Shown: piece by piece, positions 1 through 6,870 of the stretch
How the letters are laid out: every line of letters begins with the position of its first letter
Position numbering within the stretch: position 1 is the stretch's first letter
DNA from: Halanaerobiales bacterium
GTDB taxonomy: Bacteria; Bacillota_F; Halanaerobiia; Halanaerobiales; DTU029
DNA length: 8,102 bases
Direction: 5' to 3'
Assembly: GCA_016278415.1 (NCBI GenBank)
Contig: JADQBV010000056.1
Location: forward strand, 1-8,102
Translations under genes and position numbers: made by a program
Notes under the pieces: model-generated
The model's input: only the letters and a program-made list of their open reading frames with translations
Told to the model about the DNA's origin: nothing
Databases searched by the model: none

Positions 1-755
1 ATATGGGCATTCATATTTGGCGTTTTAACTGGTATTCTTTGATGTTTTAAACCTAATGACTTACAGGTGTCTCCAAAAAGCTTAGAAACAAACTGTGGTC
101 CATTATCAGTCCTGATAATAGGCAGTTCCATACCTTTTGTTAGTTGCCTTTTAGATAAAGCATTTTTAAGTACACGGCAAGCATCTTCAGCTTTACAGCT
201 TAAACCTAGATGGTAACTTATAATACTTCTGTCAAATACATCAATTAACTATAATTGAAAAAAGAATTCATCTGTTGCAGCTATATGACCATACTTTAAA
301 TCAATCTCCCAGAGCTGATTAGAATTATCTATTTCATCTCTTTTAGCTAACTTTCGGGGATGATGTTTTTTAATTTTGCGTTGAGGCCTTAATATATCTA
401 ATTCTTTACAAAGTCTGTAAACTTTTTTCTTGTTTATTTTCAATAAATAATCTTCTTTTAGACAAGTAGTCAATTTGCGGTATCCATAAGGGAAACCATC
501 ACCTGCAACTAGTTCTAAAAGCCATTCTTTAATTTGTTCATCGGATATTTTTTTCCCATTTAGTTTATATGAATACCCTGGAGCTGGTCTTCCAGCAGGA
601 TTATTTGAACTATTATCATTGCAGTTATTTGGATCAATATTGTAATAATAAGTGGATTGAGATAGACCGACAAAGTCAAGAACTATAATAGCCTTATAAC
701 CCTTGTTAATCCACTTTTCAGCAATTTTTACTTTATCGGCTATAGCGGGTTTGAC
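1..755 (-). pseudogene. IS3 transposase OrfB with in-frame amber stop, truncated by window edge
   Basis: The frame opens at 755 just upstream of the orfA stop and runs to the window start, interrupted only by TAG at 249-251. Before the stop come an N-terminal HTH-like stretch (KWINKGYKAI, LSQSTYYY), the linker motif DGFPYGYRKLT and the first catalytic Asp in WEIDLKYGHIAATDEFFFQL. After the stop the same frame continues with LIDVFDRSIISYHLGLSCKA and the second Asp in RTDNGPQFVS. The catalytic Glu would lie off the window. Homology resumes immediately after the stop without a frame change, so this is a single point nonsense mutation, probably in a Ser codon. A short TTG-initiated frame (249-473) is only the part between an internal TTG and the stop. 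The product would normally be made as an OrfAB fusion that binds the IS ends and catalyses strand transfer; here the catalytic core is split. Confidence 0.85.
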
Positions 756-1051
756 TCATCTCTTAAATCTCTTAATATAGCTAATTCGAGTTCTTTTTCA
801 GCTAGTATTTTTTTAAGTTGATCATTTTCATTACTTAATTTATTTAAACGCTTTTTTGCTTCTTTAATTTTCTTTTTACTATCGTTCGGAAGGGATTTAG
901 CAGAACCATTTTCTTTTGCTTTTTTAACCCAGCTATAGACTGTACCTTTTGCTATTCCATGTCTTCTAGCAACTAATGAAGTATTACCTATTTCTCTACA
1001 TTCTTTTACAACTTGTTCTTTAAGTTCATCTGAATACTGTTTCTTTTTCAT
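740..1051 (-). CDS. IS3-family transposase OrfA (helix-turn-helix protein)
   Basis: This 103-residue protein starts MKKKQYSDELKEQVVKECRE. It has the IS3 OrfA layout: an HTH_Tnp_1-like domain at about residues 5-50 (LVARRHGIAKGTVYSWVKKA) followed by a long charged helix with a leucine heptad pattern at about 65-95 (KRLNKLSNENDQLKKILAEK, then LELAILRDLRD) that mediates multimerisation. OrfA binds the IS terminal repeats and commonly moderates transposition. I chose ATG at 1049-1051 because an AGGGGG Shine-Dalgarno (1062-1067) lies 10 nt upstream. An in-frame TTG at 1058-1060 would sit only 1 nt from it. The stop overlaps the orfB frame, consistent with programmed frameshifting. The gene appears intact. 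Confidence 0.9.
   Translation of the reverse strand: MKKKQYSDELKEQVVKECREIGNTSLVARRHGIAKGTVYSWVKKAKENGSAKSLPNDSKKKIKEAKKRLNKLSNENDQLKKILAEKELELAILRDLRDESNPL
746..752 (-). promoter_or_regulatory. Probable -1 ribosomal frameshift heptamer A AAC CCG
   Basis: In the orfA frame the minus strand reads TCA AAC CCG CTA TAG, giving the X XXY YYZ heptamer A AAC CCG two codons before the orfA stop (740-742). Slipping by -1 places the ribosome in AAA CCC GCT, the open orfB frame. IS3 elements generally make OrfAB this way, though most use A6G-type sites. I did not find a clear downstream stimulatory hairpin. Confidence 0.5.
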
Positions 1052-1087
1052 GATTTGCAAGCCCCCTGTGGTGTGATTTTCGATTTT

Positions 1088-1115
1088 TTGAATTAGGGGG
1101 ATCCCCCTAATTCAA
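1088..1115. repeat. 28-bp perfect palindrome in the transposase leader
   Basis: The perfect palindrome TTGAATTAGGGGG-AT-CCCCCTAATTCAA lies between the orfA promoter and its Shine-Dalgarno, near the predicted 5' end of the transcript. On the minus strand it is followed by AAAAAATCG, not a U-tract, so it is not an intrinsic terminator for orfA. Its CCCCCT arm is complementary to the AGGGGG ribosome site at 1062-1067, so an alternative fold could mask that site. The role is inferred. Confidence 0.75.
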
Positions 1116-1128
1116 CTCTCTGTAAGTA

Positions 1129-1157
1129 AGTATATCACTTACAAAGATTATCTCCAA
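1129..1157 (-). promoter_or_regulatory. Predicted sigma-A-type promoter of the IS transposase
   Basis: On the minus strand TTGGAG (1152-1157) and TATACT (1129-1134) are separated by exactly 17 bp. Transcription would start near 1122, just before the 28-bp palindrome, and run into orfA. It lies within the inferred IS end, as expected for an IS3 transposase promoter. Confidence 0.55.
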
Positions 1158-1184
1158 CTCTGTTAGGGGGCTATATAGAATACA

Positions 1185-1502
1185 GTTGAGTTAAAAGAAA
1201 TAATGAATGGATTAAGGAATCAGGTTGATCTACAACAAGTTATAGATAAAATAAACAAAGGAAAGTTTAAAGACCAAATGTGCAAGGGTATTGAAAAATG
1301 TGATTGGGATAAAGAAGAAAAGATAAAACATATTTTAGCTGCCCGGTATTTAGATTCTATTGATAAAGGGCCTGTAGCTCAAGAACTTTCCTGTGTTATT
1401 GCTGATAATTTGTGTAATAAGGATAAAGATAAAAAGCAATTCAGAATTAATATTCCTAATTATATTAAAGAGGCGATAATATGGATCTGTCAAGAGCAAT
1501 AA
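1185..1502 (+). pseudogene. gajA: C-terminal remnant of an OLD-family ATP-dependent nuclease (GajA-like)
   Basis: About 105 codons are open from the inferred IS boundary, with an internal ATG at 1203 that lacks a convincing Shine-Dalgarno. The sequence ends with features I associate with the C-terminus of OLD/GajA nucleases: GPVAQELSCVIADNL followed by FRINIPNYIKEAIIWICQ, the pattern of an AxxL helix then an IPxYIxxAIxW tail. The ABC-type ATPase domain and the TOPRIM catalytic residues are missing; they should lie on the far side of the IS, beyond the left edge. The stop overlaps the downstream helicase start by 22 bp, as in a co-translated operon. Gabija GajA is a sequence-specific nuclease of roughly 580 residues that acts with GajB. 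A genuine 99-residue protein from ATG 1203 cannot be excluded but would have no catalytic domain. The family call rests on a short tail plus the neighbour. Confidence 0.6.
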
Positions 1503-3184
1503 CTTTAAAAAATAGTGATCAGCTTATAGATGTTGAAGAAAATTTCAAATTATGCGCTGGACCTGGTGCAGGGAAGACGAGATTTTTAGTTAATCATATA
1601 AAAAATGTAATTAATAAATCTAGTCGCCTTAGTAAAGTCAGAAAAATTGCTTGTATTACATATACCAATATTGGAGTAGAAACTATTTTAAAGCGTTTAG
1701 ATAATGCCATTGATTTTGTTGAAGTAAGTACAATTCATAGTTTTTTATATAAACATATTATAAAGCCTTATTTATGGATACTTGAGGATGAATATGAAAT
1801 ACCATTAGTAGATATAGATGGGCATGATGAAATAGTACCTAGAATTAGTATTATCAGAGAATGGTTAAGGAAAACAAAACAACAGTATATAAGGGATTAC
1901 GATAAACTTCAAAAAGAACTTATTAAGGTAAAATGGATAATGAATGATGATAATACTTTTGTACTTAAGCCAGATTATCCATTTCAATCTCCAATAAAAC
2001 ACGAAAGTTTATTAGAATATAAAAAAGAATGTTGGAAAAACGCTTTGATTAGTCATGGTGATGTTCTTTATTTAGCTTATAGGATTTTGGAGAAGCAGCC
2101 TAGAGTTTTAGAAATATTGCGTGCAAAGTTTCCATATATCTTTATTGATGAATTTCAGGATACAAGTCCTATTCAATCAAAAATAATGAAAATGATTGGT
2201 GAAAAAGAGACAAAAATTGGGGTCGTGGGAGATGTTGGACAATCTATTTATAGCTTTCAAGGTGCTGATGTAGAAAAGTTTATTGAGTTTGATCTTGATT
2301 ATATGACATTATATAAAATTGAAAATAACTATAGAAGTACAGAGCAAATTATCAATATATTAAACTATGTTAGAGATGAGTCAGATTTTAAACAATTTAG
2401 TCCTAAACGAATTAAAGGAGAAGAACCTATTATATTAGTTGGTACATTTTTCGAAGTCTATAAAAAAGCTGTTGAATTATCTAATGGCCAGGAAGTATGT
2501 TCATTGACATATACTAATGATATCTCAAATATGATGAAATTTGGTGTTGAAAAATATTTTGATATAACAGATATAAATGAACCCCTATTTAGGGACGGCA
2601 AACGTGGATGGATGATTTCGTATGTCATTACTTCTATTGAATATTGTAGACAAAATAAACTTAAAGAGGCTTTAAAATATATGCTAAAGGCCTATAGAAA
2701 ACACGAGTACTTTACTAAGGGAGAAGCATTATTAAATTTAAAAAGACTTATCAATGATTATGATAAATATAAAAGTGGTAATATAAAAACATTTTACAAT
2801 AATTATTTGTATGGATATTATGGAGTCAAACAGAAGATCACTCGTGGAAAGCAGGAAAAATATTATAAAGGATTAGATTATAATAGTATAGCAATTGGAG
2901 TAAAAATAAACGATGATAATAGCCTTCATAGAACTATTCATAAAGCAAAAGGGGATCAATTTGAAAACGTAATGTTAATAATTCACCCCAAAAAAGATGC
3001 TTTTGATGAGGAGAAAGAATTAAGTTTTCTTTTAAATCCATCAATAGATGTAGAAGATAATCGAGTGTATTATGTAGCCTTAAGTAGGGCTAAGGAAAAT
3101 TTATTTATAAATATTCCCTCACTATCTGATCAAAATAAGGATAAATTAGAGAAGGTCGGTTTTATAGTGGAGAAAGTCAATTAG
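1481..3184 (+). CDS. gajB: UvrD-like SF1A helicase, GajB-type partner of the OLD nuclease
   Basis: This 567-residue protein carries a full set of UvrD/Rep helicase motifs: Walker A GPGAGKT (27-33), Ia ITYTN, TIHSF, Walker B FIDEFQDTSP (221-230), motif III GDVGQSIYSFQGAD (250-263), motif IV NNYRST (282-287), motif V HKAKGDQFENV (487-497) and motif VI YYVALSRAKE (530-539). All catalytic residues appear intact. ATG 1481 has AAAGAGG 7 nt upstream and overlaps the preceding frame by 22 bp, implying translational coupling. It is shorter than housekeeping UvrD/PcrA (about 700 residues) and close in size to GajB proteins (about 500). In Gabija, GajB is thought to sense DNA ends or single strands and activate GajA. 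With gajA interrupted, the helicase may be expressed without its partner. It could alternatively belong to another OLD/UvrD two-gene system. Confidence 0.8.
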   Translation: MDLSRAITLKNSDQLIDVEENFKLCAGPGAGKTRFLVNHIKNVINKSSRLSKVRKIACITYTNIGVETILKRLDNAIDFVEVSTIHSFLYKHIIKPYLWILEDEYEIPLVDIDGHDEIVPRISIIREWLRKTKQQYIRDYDKLQKELIKVKWIMNDDNTFVLKPDYPFQSPIKHESLLEYKKECWKNALISHGDVLYLAYRILEKQPRVLEILRAKFPYIFIDEFQDTSPIQSKIMKMIGEKETKIGVVGDVGQSIYSFQGADVEKFIEFDLDYMTLYKIENNYRSTEQIINILNYVRDESDFKQFSPKRIKGEEPIILVGTFFEVYKKAVELSNGQEVCSLTYTNDISNMMKFGVEKYFDITDINEPLFRDGKRGWMISYVITSIEYCRQNKLKEALKYMLKAYRKHEYFTKGEALLNLKRLINDYDKYKSGNIKTFYNNYLYGYYGVKQKITRGKQEKYYKGLDYNSIAIGVKINDDNSLHRTIHKAKGDQFENVMLIIHPKKDAFDEEKELSFLLNPSIDVEDNRVYYVALSRAKENLFINIPSLSDQNKDKLEKVGFIVEKVN

Positions 3185-3299
3185 TATATAATTTTATAAG
3201 TAGTTTTGAATTTTCATTTAAATTAGCCTTTGCTCTAACTGCAAGGACCACAGTGCTAGCAAACCTTGATTAAAATAACTCTATGGTATAATTAAGTAT

Positions 3300-3323
3300 A
3301 AATCCAGGTCAGGCTGGATTTTT
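3300..3323 (+). terminator. Short intrinsic terminator downstream of the helicase
   Basis: The 8-bp stem AAATCCAG / CTGGATTT encloses a GTCAGG loop, and the 3' side runs into TTTTT. It lies about 115 bp after the helicase stop and would end that operon's transcript. The stem is only moderately GC-rich and the T-run is short. Confidence 0.55.
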
Positions 3324-3408
3324 ATGATTGAAAGTAACCAATGACACCAATTTCACCTTAATCTATTGCCATCTGAGCAAATAAAGCGTAACAAAATTAT
3401 ACATTAGG

Positions 3409-3530
3409 GTAGCCTTCCTTCCGGAATAACTGGCTGCCCTATAACTTTGCCTACATATGACCACCAGTAAATCCTCCAGCAAGCCAGCAAGCATTCTAAC
3501 ACCATCCTCCATACGGACTAACTGGTTTTG
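3409..3530. repeat. Hairpin repeat units (half A unit and full B unit), same family as 7224-7800
   Basis: At 3409-3437 lies the right half of an A-type unit (GTAGCC, then GGAATAACTGGCTGC); its left arm is not recognisable. After a linker comes a complete B-type unit with arms CCAGTAAATCC (3464-3474) and GGACTAACTGG (3515-3525), followed by TTTTGT, the start of the linker that follows B units in the distal array. The interior matches distal B units closely (CCTCCAGCAAGCC versus CCTCCAGTAAGCC). The downstream gene block begins immediately after this linker remnant. Confidence 0.85.
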
Positions 3531-3644
3531 TCGGATAAGCTATTACAGCAATGAGAGCAATTCTATCTTGAGAGTTAACTTTATCAGGTTACAAGAGAAT
3601 AATAATATTGGATACTTTCCTTTTCTAACAAAATAAGTACTAGT

Positions 3645-3688
3645 ATCTCTATCTTAAGGCAATAGTTTATCAAGATAGGGATTTTTTT
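3645..3688 (+). terminator. Strong intrinsic terminator upstream of the nuclease gene
   Basis: ATCTCTATCTT (3645-3655) pairs with AAGATAGGGAT (3672-3682) over 11 positions including one T-G wobble. The loop is 16 nt and the 3' arm runs into TTTTTTT (3682-3688). It would stop rightward transcription about 160 bp before the nuclease start, either insulating that gene or acting as an attenuator in its leader. No leader peptide, T-box signature or known riboswitch was seen. Confidence 0.75.
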
Positions 3689-3831
3689 ATGCTGTCGGTA
3701 AAGATATATTCTATATGGTGAGATACTAGTGAATCAACAGAGGTTTCTCTCTTGGGGTAATTTTTTCTATTTTTTTGCAGGTAAAATACAGATAATGGTG
3801 AATTATGTATAGTAATCAATTTTCAACGAAT

Positions 3832-3840
3832 GGGAGGTGA
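3832..3840 (+). promoter_or_regulatory. Ribosome binding site deciding the nuclease start
   Basis: GGGAGGTGA is nearly the full anti-Shine-Dalgarno complement and lies 8 nt (from the GGAGG core) before ATG 3846. A GTG at 3837-3839 in the same frame falls inside this site and cannot be the start. Confidence 0.85.
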
Positions 3841-3845
3841 AGTGG

Positions 3846-5237
3846 ATGGCTGTATTTGTATCTGATGAGTTTGAACTTGGATTAAAACTTGAGAAATTAG
3901 GCGTTTTTGATTCACTCATGGATGAAGACAGTAACTTCTTTATTAATATAAAACGACTAAGAGATACGCAAGTTACCGAGTTCAATAATTCTTACGATAA
4001 TATAAATAAATATTTTAGAGAGTTAGGCATTTTATTAAAAGCTTCTAAAAATCTAGAAGATAAGCTTTATAAAACAGCGGTCAAAAGGTTTAAGTTCTCT
4101 GAAGTGACAGGTATAAATTTAGGTTTTTCAAAAGGAACTCGAGGTGCAGGTTTTGGTAAAATATTAAGTAATCAAATAGTGAAGGATGCATCAGAAATCA
4201 TAAAGAGTGGATCTGAACAGCCAGAAATATATCATCTTACTAGTTTGTTTGAGGAAAATGTTGGCCCCGATAGATTGAGTGATATGATTGCAACGCTTAT
4301 TTATAATGATATTGTGACATATACAAAAAGAATCTATAAGGCATTAGAAATTAGTGAAGAAAACTATCCAGACTATTCATTTCAATCAGGATTACTTATA
4401 AATCCATATAAGGACTGTGAGTTATTATTACTACCAATAGATATTTTACATGAGTTACCTATAGCTCATTCATGGGACGATATTGATAGGGTAGTTAGAG
4501 AAAACGAGACAATCAAAAGAGAGATGAGTCAAGTAGTAGGTAAAGAATGGAGTAGGTTAGCTTCCAGTCAAAAGAAGCGTTACATTAAAGATTATATTTT
4601 TATGAAGCCTCATTTGGTCAATAAAGTTATTGATGATTATAGAAAAACTTGTGTACAGGCTTATGATATATATCAGAATATCAATTATCGAATTGAAAAG
4701 CTCATCAGACAGATAATTGGTGCTAATGATAATTTGGAATTAAAACAGAAAACTTCCTTTGATGCATCTTTAGAAATAATTCAAGAGTATAAAGAATGGA
4801 TTGAAAACAAGAAGGGATTTGCTGTACTTAGTGATGTTGACTCAAGGAATGAAGAAAAGGTAGTACAAAAGACTCTCCACGGATCTGCAAGTTACTATTG
4901 TAAAATTAATGGTTTAGATATTAGTCCGGAGTCTAATAGCGGCAGAGGTCCTGTTGATTTCAAGATAAGTCGTGGAGAAGATAAAACAGTTATTGAAATT
5001 AAGTTGACTTCTAATAATGATTGCCTACATGGCTTTGAAGTTCAGATCGAAGAATATGCAAAATCTGAAGAAACTGACAATAAAATATTCCTTATAGTTG
5101 ATAATGGAAGATCATCAAACCGTATTAAGAAAGTAGAAGAAAGCTATGAAAAGCGTTTGAATGATGGGGGCAATCCTGCTACTATTATCATAATCGACGC
5201 GAAACCAAAGGATTCTGCTAGCATATATAAACCTTAA
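3846..5237 (+). CDS. Uncharacterised protein with C-terminal PD-(D/E)XK nuclease domain
   Basis: The protein has 463 residues from ATG 3846. The last ~120 residues have the PD-(D/E)XK signature: a helix with Glu near NEEKVVQKTLHG, then GRGPVD with Asp371, Glu384-Ile-Lys386 in VIEIKLTSN, and a following helix with Gln400 and Tyr404 (GFEVQIEEYAK). This D-x12-ExK spacing and the Q/Y helix fit an active restriction-like nuclease fold. The first ~330 residues are mostly helical with no assigned fold; they include SKGTRGAGFGK, the conserved-looking VGPDRLSDM (about 139-147) and LLLLPIDILHELPIA. I recognise this as a recurring protein type but not by a named system. There are no membrane segments or signal peptide. 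It stands alone, with a terminator upstream and 366 bp before abiH. Its place between Gabija and AbiH suggests antiphage defence, possibly as a one-gene effector. That role is inferred. Confidence 0.75.
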   Translation: MAVFVSDEFELGLKLEKLGVFDSLMDEDSNFFINIKRLRDTQVTEFNNSYDNINKYFRELGILLKASKNLEDKLYKTAVKRFKFSEVTGINLGFSKGTRGAGFGKILSNQIVKDASEIIKSGSEQPEIYHLTSLFEENVGPDRLSDMIATLIYNDIVTYTKRIYKALEISEENYPDYSFQSGLLINPYKDCELLLLPIDILHELPIAHSWDDIDRVVRENETIKREMSQVVGKEWSRLASSQKKRYIKDYIFMKPHLVNKVIDDYRKTCVQAYDIYQNINYRIEKLIRQIIGANDNLELKQKTSFDASLEIIQEYKEWIENKKGFAVLSDVDSRNEEKVVQKTLHGSASYYCKINGLDISPESNSGRGPVDFKISRGEDKTVIEIKLTSNNDCLHGFEVQIEEYAKSEETDNKIFLIVDNGRSSNRIKKVEESYEKRLNDGGNPATIIIIDAKPKDSASIYKP

Positions 5238-5384
5238 AATCTCTTGACTAATTCTATAAAGGAAGCCCACTTTAAATGACAAGTTAATTTTCTCTGAAAA
5301 ATCATATCAATCCAACCAATGATAAGGTTACCCACATTCTTTGTCCCTATATAATTACAACCCTTTTTAAGTACAAGTTATTGA

Positions 5385-5614
5385 TTACCTAAATGGAATA
5401 ATGGAGAGAAGGAAAATAATAATTTAAAATATAACAATGATTATTTTATAATATCTTACATTGGAAAGTATGATCAAATAAATAGTGACTTTTCCCATCA
5501 CATAAACCTGTTAAATTGTTTATAAAATATGCTTGTGAGAATATACCTGATATTTATAAATATGAATTCTTTAAAGATATTTGGTGGAGGTTGATCGACG
5601 ACCATGACAACTAA
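5385..5614 (+). pseudogene. Possible frameshifted gene remnant leading into abiH
   Basis: The 366 bp between the nuclease and abiH contain no intact gene. Two overlapping open segments read like one broken protein. Frame one (5385-5525) gives YNNDYFIISYIGKYDQINSD and then FSHHINLLNCL. Frame two (5489-5614) gives LFIKYACENIPDIYKYEFFK and then DIWWRLIDDHDN. Both lack a start codon, and joining them needs one frameshift between 5489 and 5525. The second segment ends at TAA 5612-5614, overlapping the abiH start codon, the spacing expected of a former upstream operon partner. No family is recognised, and in DNA this AT-rich chance reading frames remain possible. The rest of the interval (5238-5384) shows nothing identifiable. 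Confidence 0.3.
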
Positions 5615-6641
5615 AAAATCCAAAAAATTATACATCATAGGCAACGGTTTTGACTTGTCTCATGGCGTCAAATCCAGTTACTATCAGTTCCGCGAATTTG
5701 TCAAAAAGCGGGATAAATCCTTGTACTTTGAAATGGATACCTATTTCGAGTGTGAGAACTTTTGGGGCGATTTTGAAAATAACCTGGCATTTCTCTCTCG
5801 TGAGATGGTTATGGAATCAGTAGACACCATGCTTGATTTAAACATGGATACATTTGATGAAGACGATGATGACTTTTCCTATGCTGATTATTTTGCAGCT
5901 ATTGAAATGGGAACCCAGGTAGTTACTGATATGACTGAGAGTTTACCTAAGCGTTTTAAGCAATGGGTCAAGACACTTCAACCTCAAACTAAGAAGAATG
6001 CAGTATGCGATGCTATGATTAATCCTGATGCAACATTTATTAACTTCAACTATACTGAGTTTCTTGAAACACTGTATGGAGTAACTACGGCTAACATCCT
6101 TTATATACATGGTAATAGAAGAGACCGAAAAAAAGATCTTATTCTTGGCCATGGCCGCAATCCAGATAAGGACTATGTTGAATGGTATAAAAGGAATAGG
6201 GGCCAGAAAAGATTCAGTGATTACCATAAAGGACGAAAAGGTAGAAATTATAGAAATGATAGTTTGACTTACCTTACTTACTTCAATAAAGATGATAGTA
6301 AAGGAAACTGGAGAAATCCAATCAGATATTATGCTGCAGATCAAGCATCCGGAACCATTGAAGGATATTTTTCTGACTCAGCCAAGAAAACGGATGAAAT
6401 AATAAACAATCATACGGCATTTTTTGAGACTCTTACAGATATAGAAGAAATTATTGTAATTGGGCATTCATTATCCCCAGTAGATCATCCATACCTTAGG
6501 AAAATTATTGCAATTAACGAAAATTCTGAGATACTGCGTTGGAAAATAAGCTGGCACAGTGATGGAGATAAAGATAGAATTAGTAAATTTGCGGCTATGA
6601 TGAATATTAATGAGCAGAACATTGAATTGTTTTATCTTTAA
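5604..6641 (+). CDS. abiH: AbiH-family abortive infection protein
   Basis: The 345-residue protein begins KLYIIGNGFDLSHG (residues 8-21), the N-terminal signature of the AbiH family, with the FREF helix following. Further family-typical elements are FINFNYTEFLE (145-155), YIHGN (167-171), ILGHGRN (180-186) and IIVIGHSLSPVDHPY near the C-terminus (His288). The length matches the lactococcal AbiH founder (about 346 residues). It is soluble with no signal peptide. AbiH proteins protect populations by abortive infection; the biochemical activity is not established. ATG 5604 is the only usable start because TGA precedes it in frame at 5592-5594; GGAGG at 5586-5590 lies 13 nt upstream, somewhat far. 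The first ~100 codons use more C/G-ending codons than the rest, hinting at a mosaic or transferred gene. No terminator follows, so the downstream small genes may be cotranscribed. Confidence 0.88.
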   Translation: MTTKKSKKLYIIGNGFDLSHGVKSSYYQFREFVKKRDKSLYFEMDTYFECENFWGDFENNLAFLSREMVMESVDTMLDLNMDTFDEDDDDFSYADYFAAIEMGTQVVTDMTESLPKRFKQWVKTLQPQTKKNAVCDAMINPDATFINFNYTEFLETLYGVTTANILYIHGNRRDRKKDLILGHGRNPDKDYVEWYKRNRGQKRFSDYHKGRKGRNYRNDSLTYLTYFNKDDSKGNWRNPIRYYAADQASGTIEGYFSDSAKKTDEIINNHTAFFETLTDIEEIIVIGHSLSPVDHPYLRKIIAINENSEILRWKISWHSDGDKDRISKFAAMMNINEQNIELFYL

Positions 6642-6663
6642 TGTCAGTAATAGAGAGAAATAA

Positions 6664-6870
6664 GCTTATGATGTATTTAGAGGTACTGATAAGAGAATCA
6701 AAGACTCAAGGGGATTGACTATAAGAAGACGAATGGATAAGATAAATCACGAAAGGTATAATATAATAGAAATAAGTACAGAAAGAAGTGAACCATGCCT
6801 TATACCAGTAGTGGTAAAAAATACAAGAAACGCTGCTGATGAAGAAAAAAAGAGGGGAAGATTAATTTGA
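6664..6870 (+). other. 68-codon open frame coupled to the next gene; small protein or C-terminal remnant
   Basis: Right after abiH one frame is open from a stop at 6661-6663 to TGA 6868-6870. It includes AYDVFRGTDKRIKDSRGLTI and later MDKINHERYNIIEISTERSE and PCLIPVVVKNTRNAADEEKK. The amino-acid mix looks coding rather than random. The start is uncertain: ATG 6733 gives 45 residues but has only a weak AAGAAG upstream, and TTG 6715 has AAGGGG too close. Its stop overlaps the following TTG start (TTGA), a typical coupling arrangement. It may be the tail of a longer protein lost on arrival of the abiH segment, for example a toxin whose partner follows, but no fold is recognised. Confidence 0.4.

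Larger units (their letters stand above)
1..1184 (-). mobile_element. IS3-family (IS150-like) insertion sequence, partial
   Basis: The segment carries the standard IS3 arrangement read on the minus strand: a promoter, orfA with a helix-turn-helix and a leucine-rich helix, a -1 frameshift junction and orfB with a DDE integrase core. The distal part of orfB and the far inverted repeat lie beyond position 1. The near end is inferred at about 1184: read on the minus strand the sequence from there begins TGTATTC, IS3 elements usually begin with TG, and the OLD-nuclease frame resumes just beyond. No target duplication can be tested because the other end is not visible. The element is probably not autonomous because orfB has an in-frame stop. 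Confidence 0.85.
3185..3845 (+). other. Gene-free stretch between helicase and nuclease genes
   Basis: No credible coding frame is present on either strand. The stretch contains a small terminator-like hairpin (3300-3323), one and a half copies of the island's hairpin repeat (3409-3530), a second strong terminator (3645-3688) and the ribosome site of the next gene. TTGATT (3266-3271) and TATAAT (3287-3292) look like a promoter but are only 15 bp apart and lie directly before the first hairpin, so I do not call it. No clear promoter for the nuclease gene was found between 3689 and 3830. Confidence 0.7.

Noticed and set aside
3266..3292. Promoter TTGATT-15-TATAAT
   Set aside because: The 15-bp spacing is short, and transcription would run straight into the hairpin at 3300-3323; probably fortuitous.
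3541..3690. Riboswitch or T-box leader before the nuclease gene
   Set aside because: A terminator is present but no specifier region, T-box sequence or recognisable aptamer core was found upstream.
3803..3985. 60-residue minus-strand open frame
   Set aside because: It overlaps the 5' end of the nuclease gene and is a serine-rich shadow of an acidic coding strand.
5943..6344. 133-residue minus-strand open frame
   Set aside because: It is antisense to abiH, hydrophobic and low-complexity, with no ribosome site; a shadow of the real gene.
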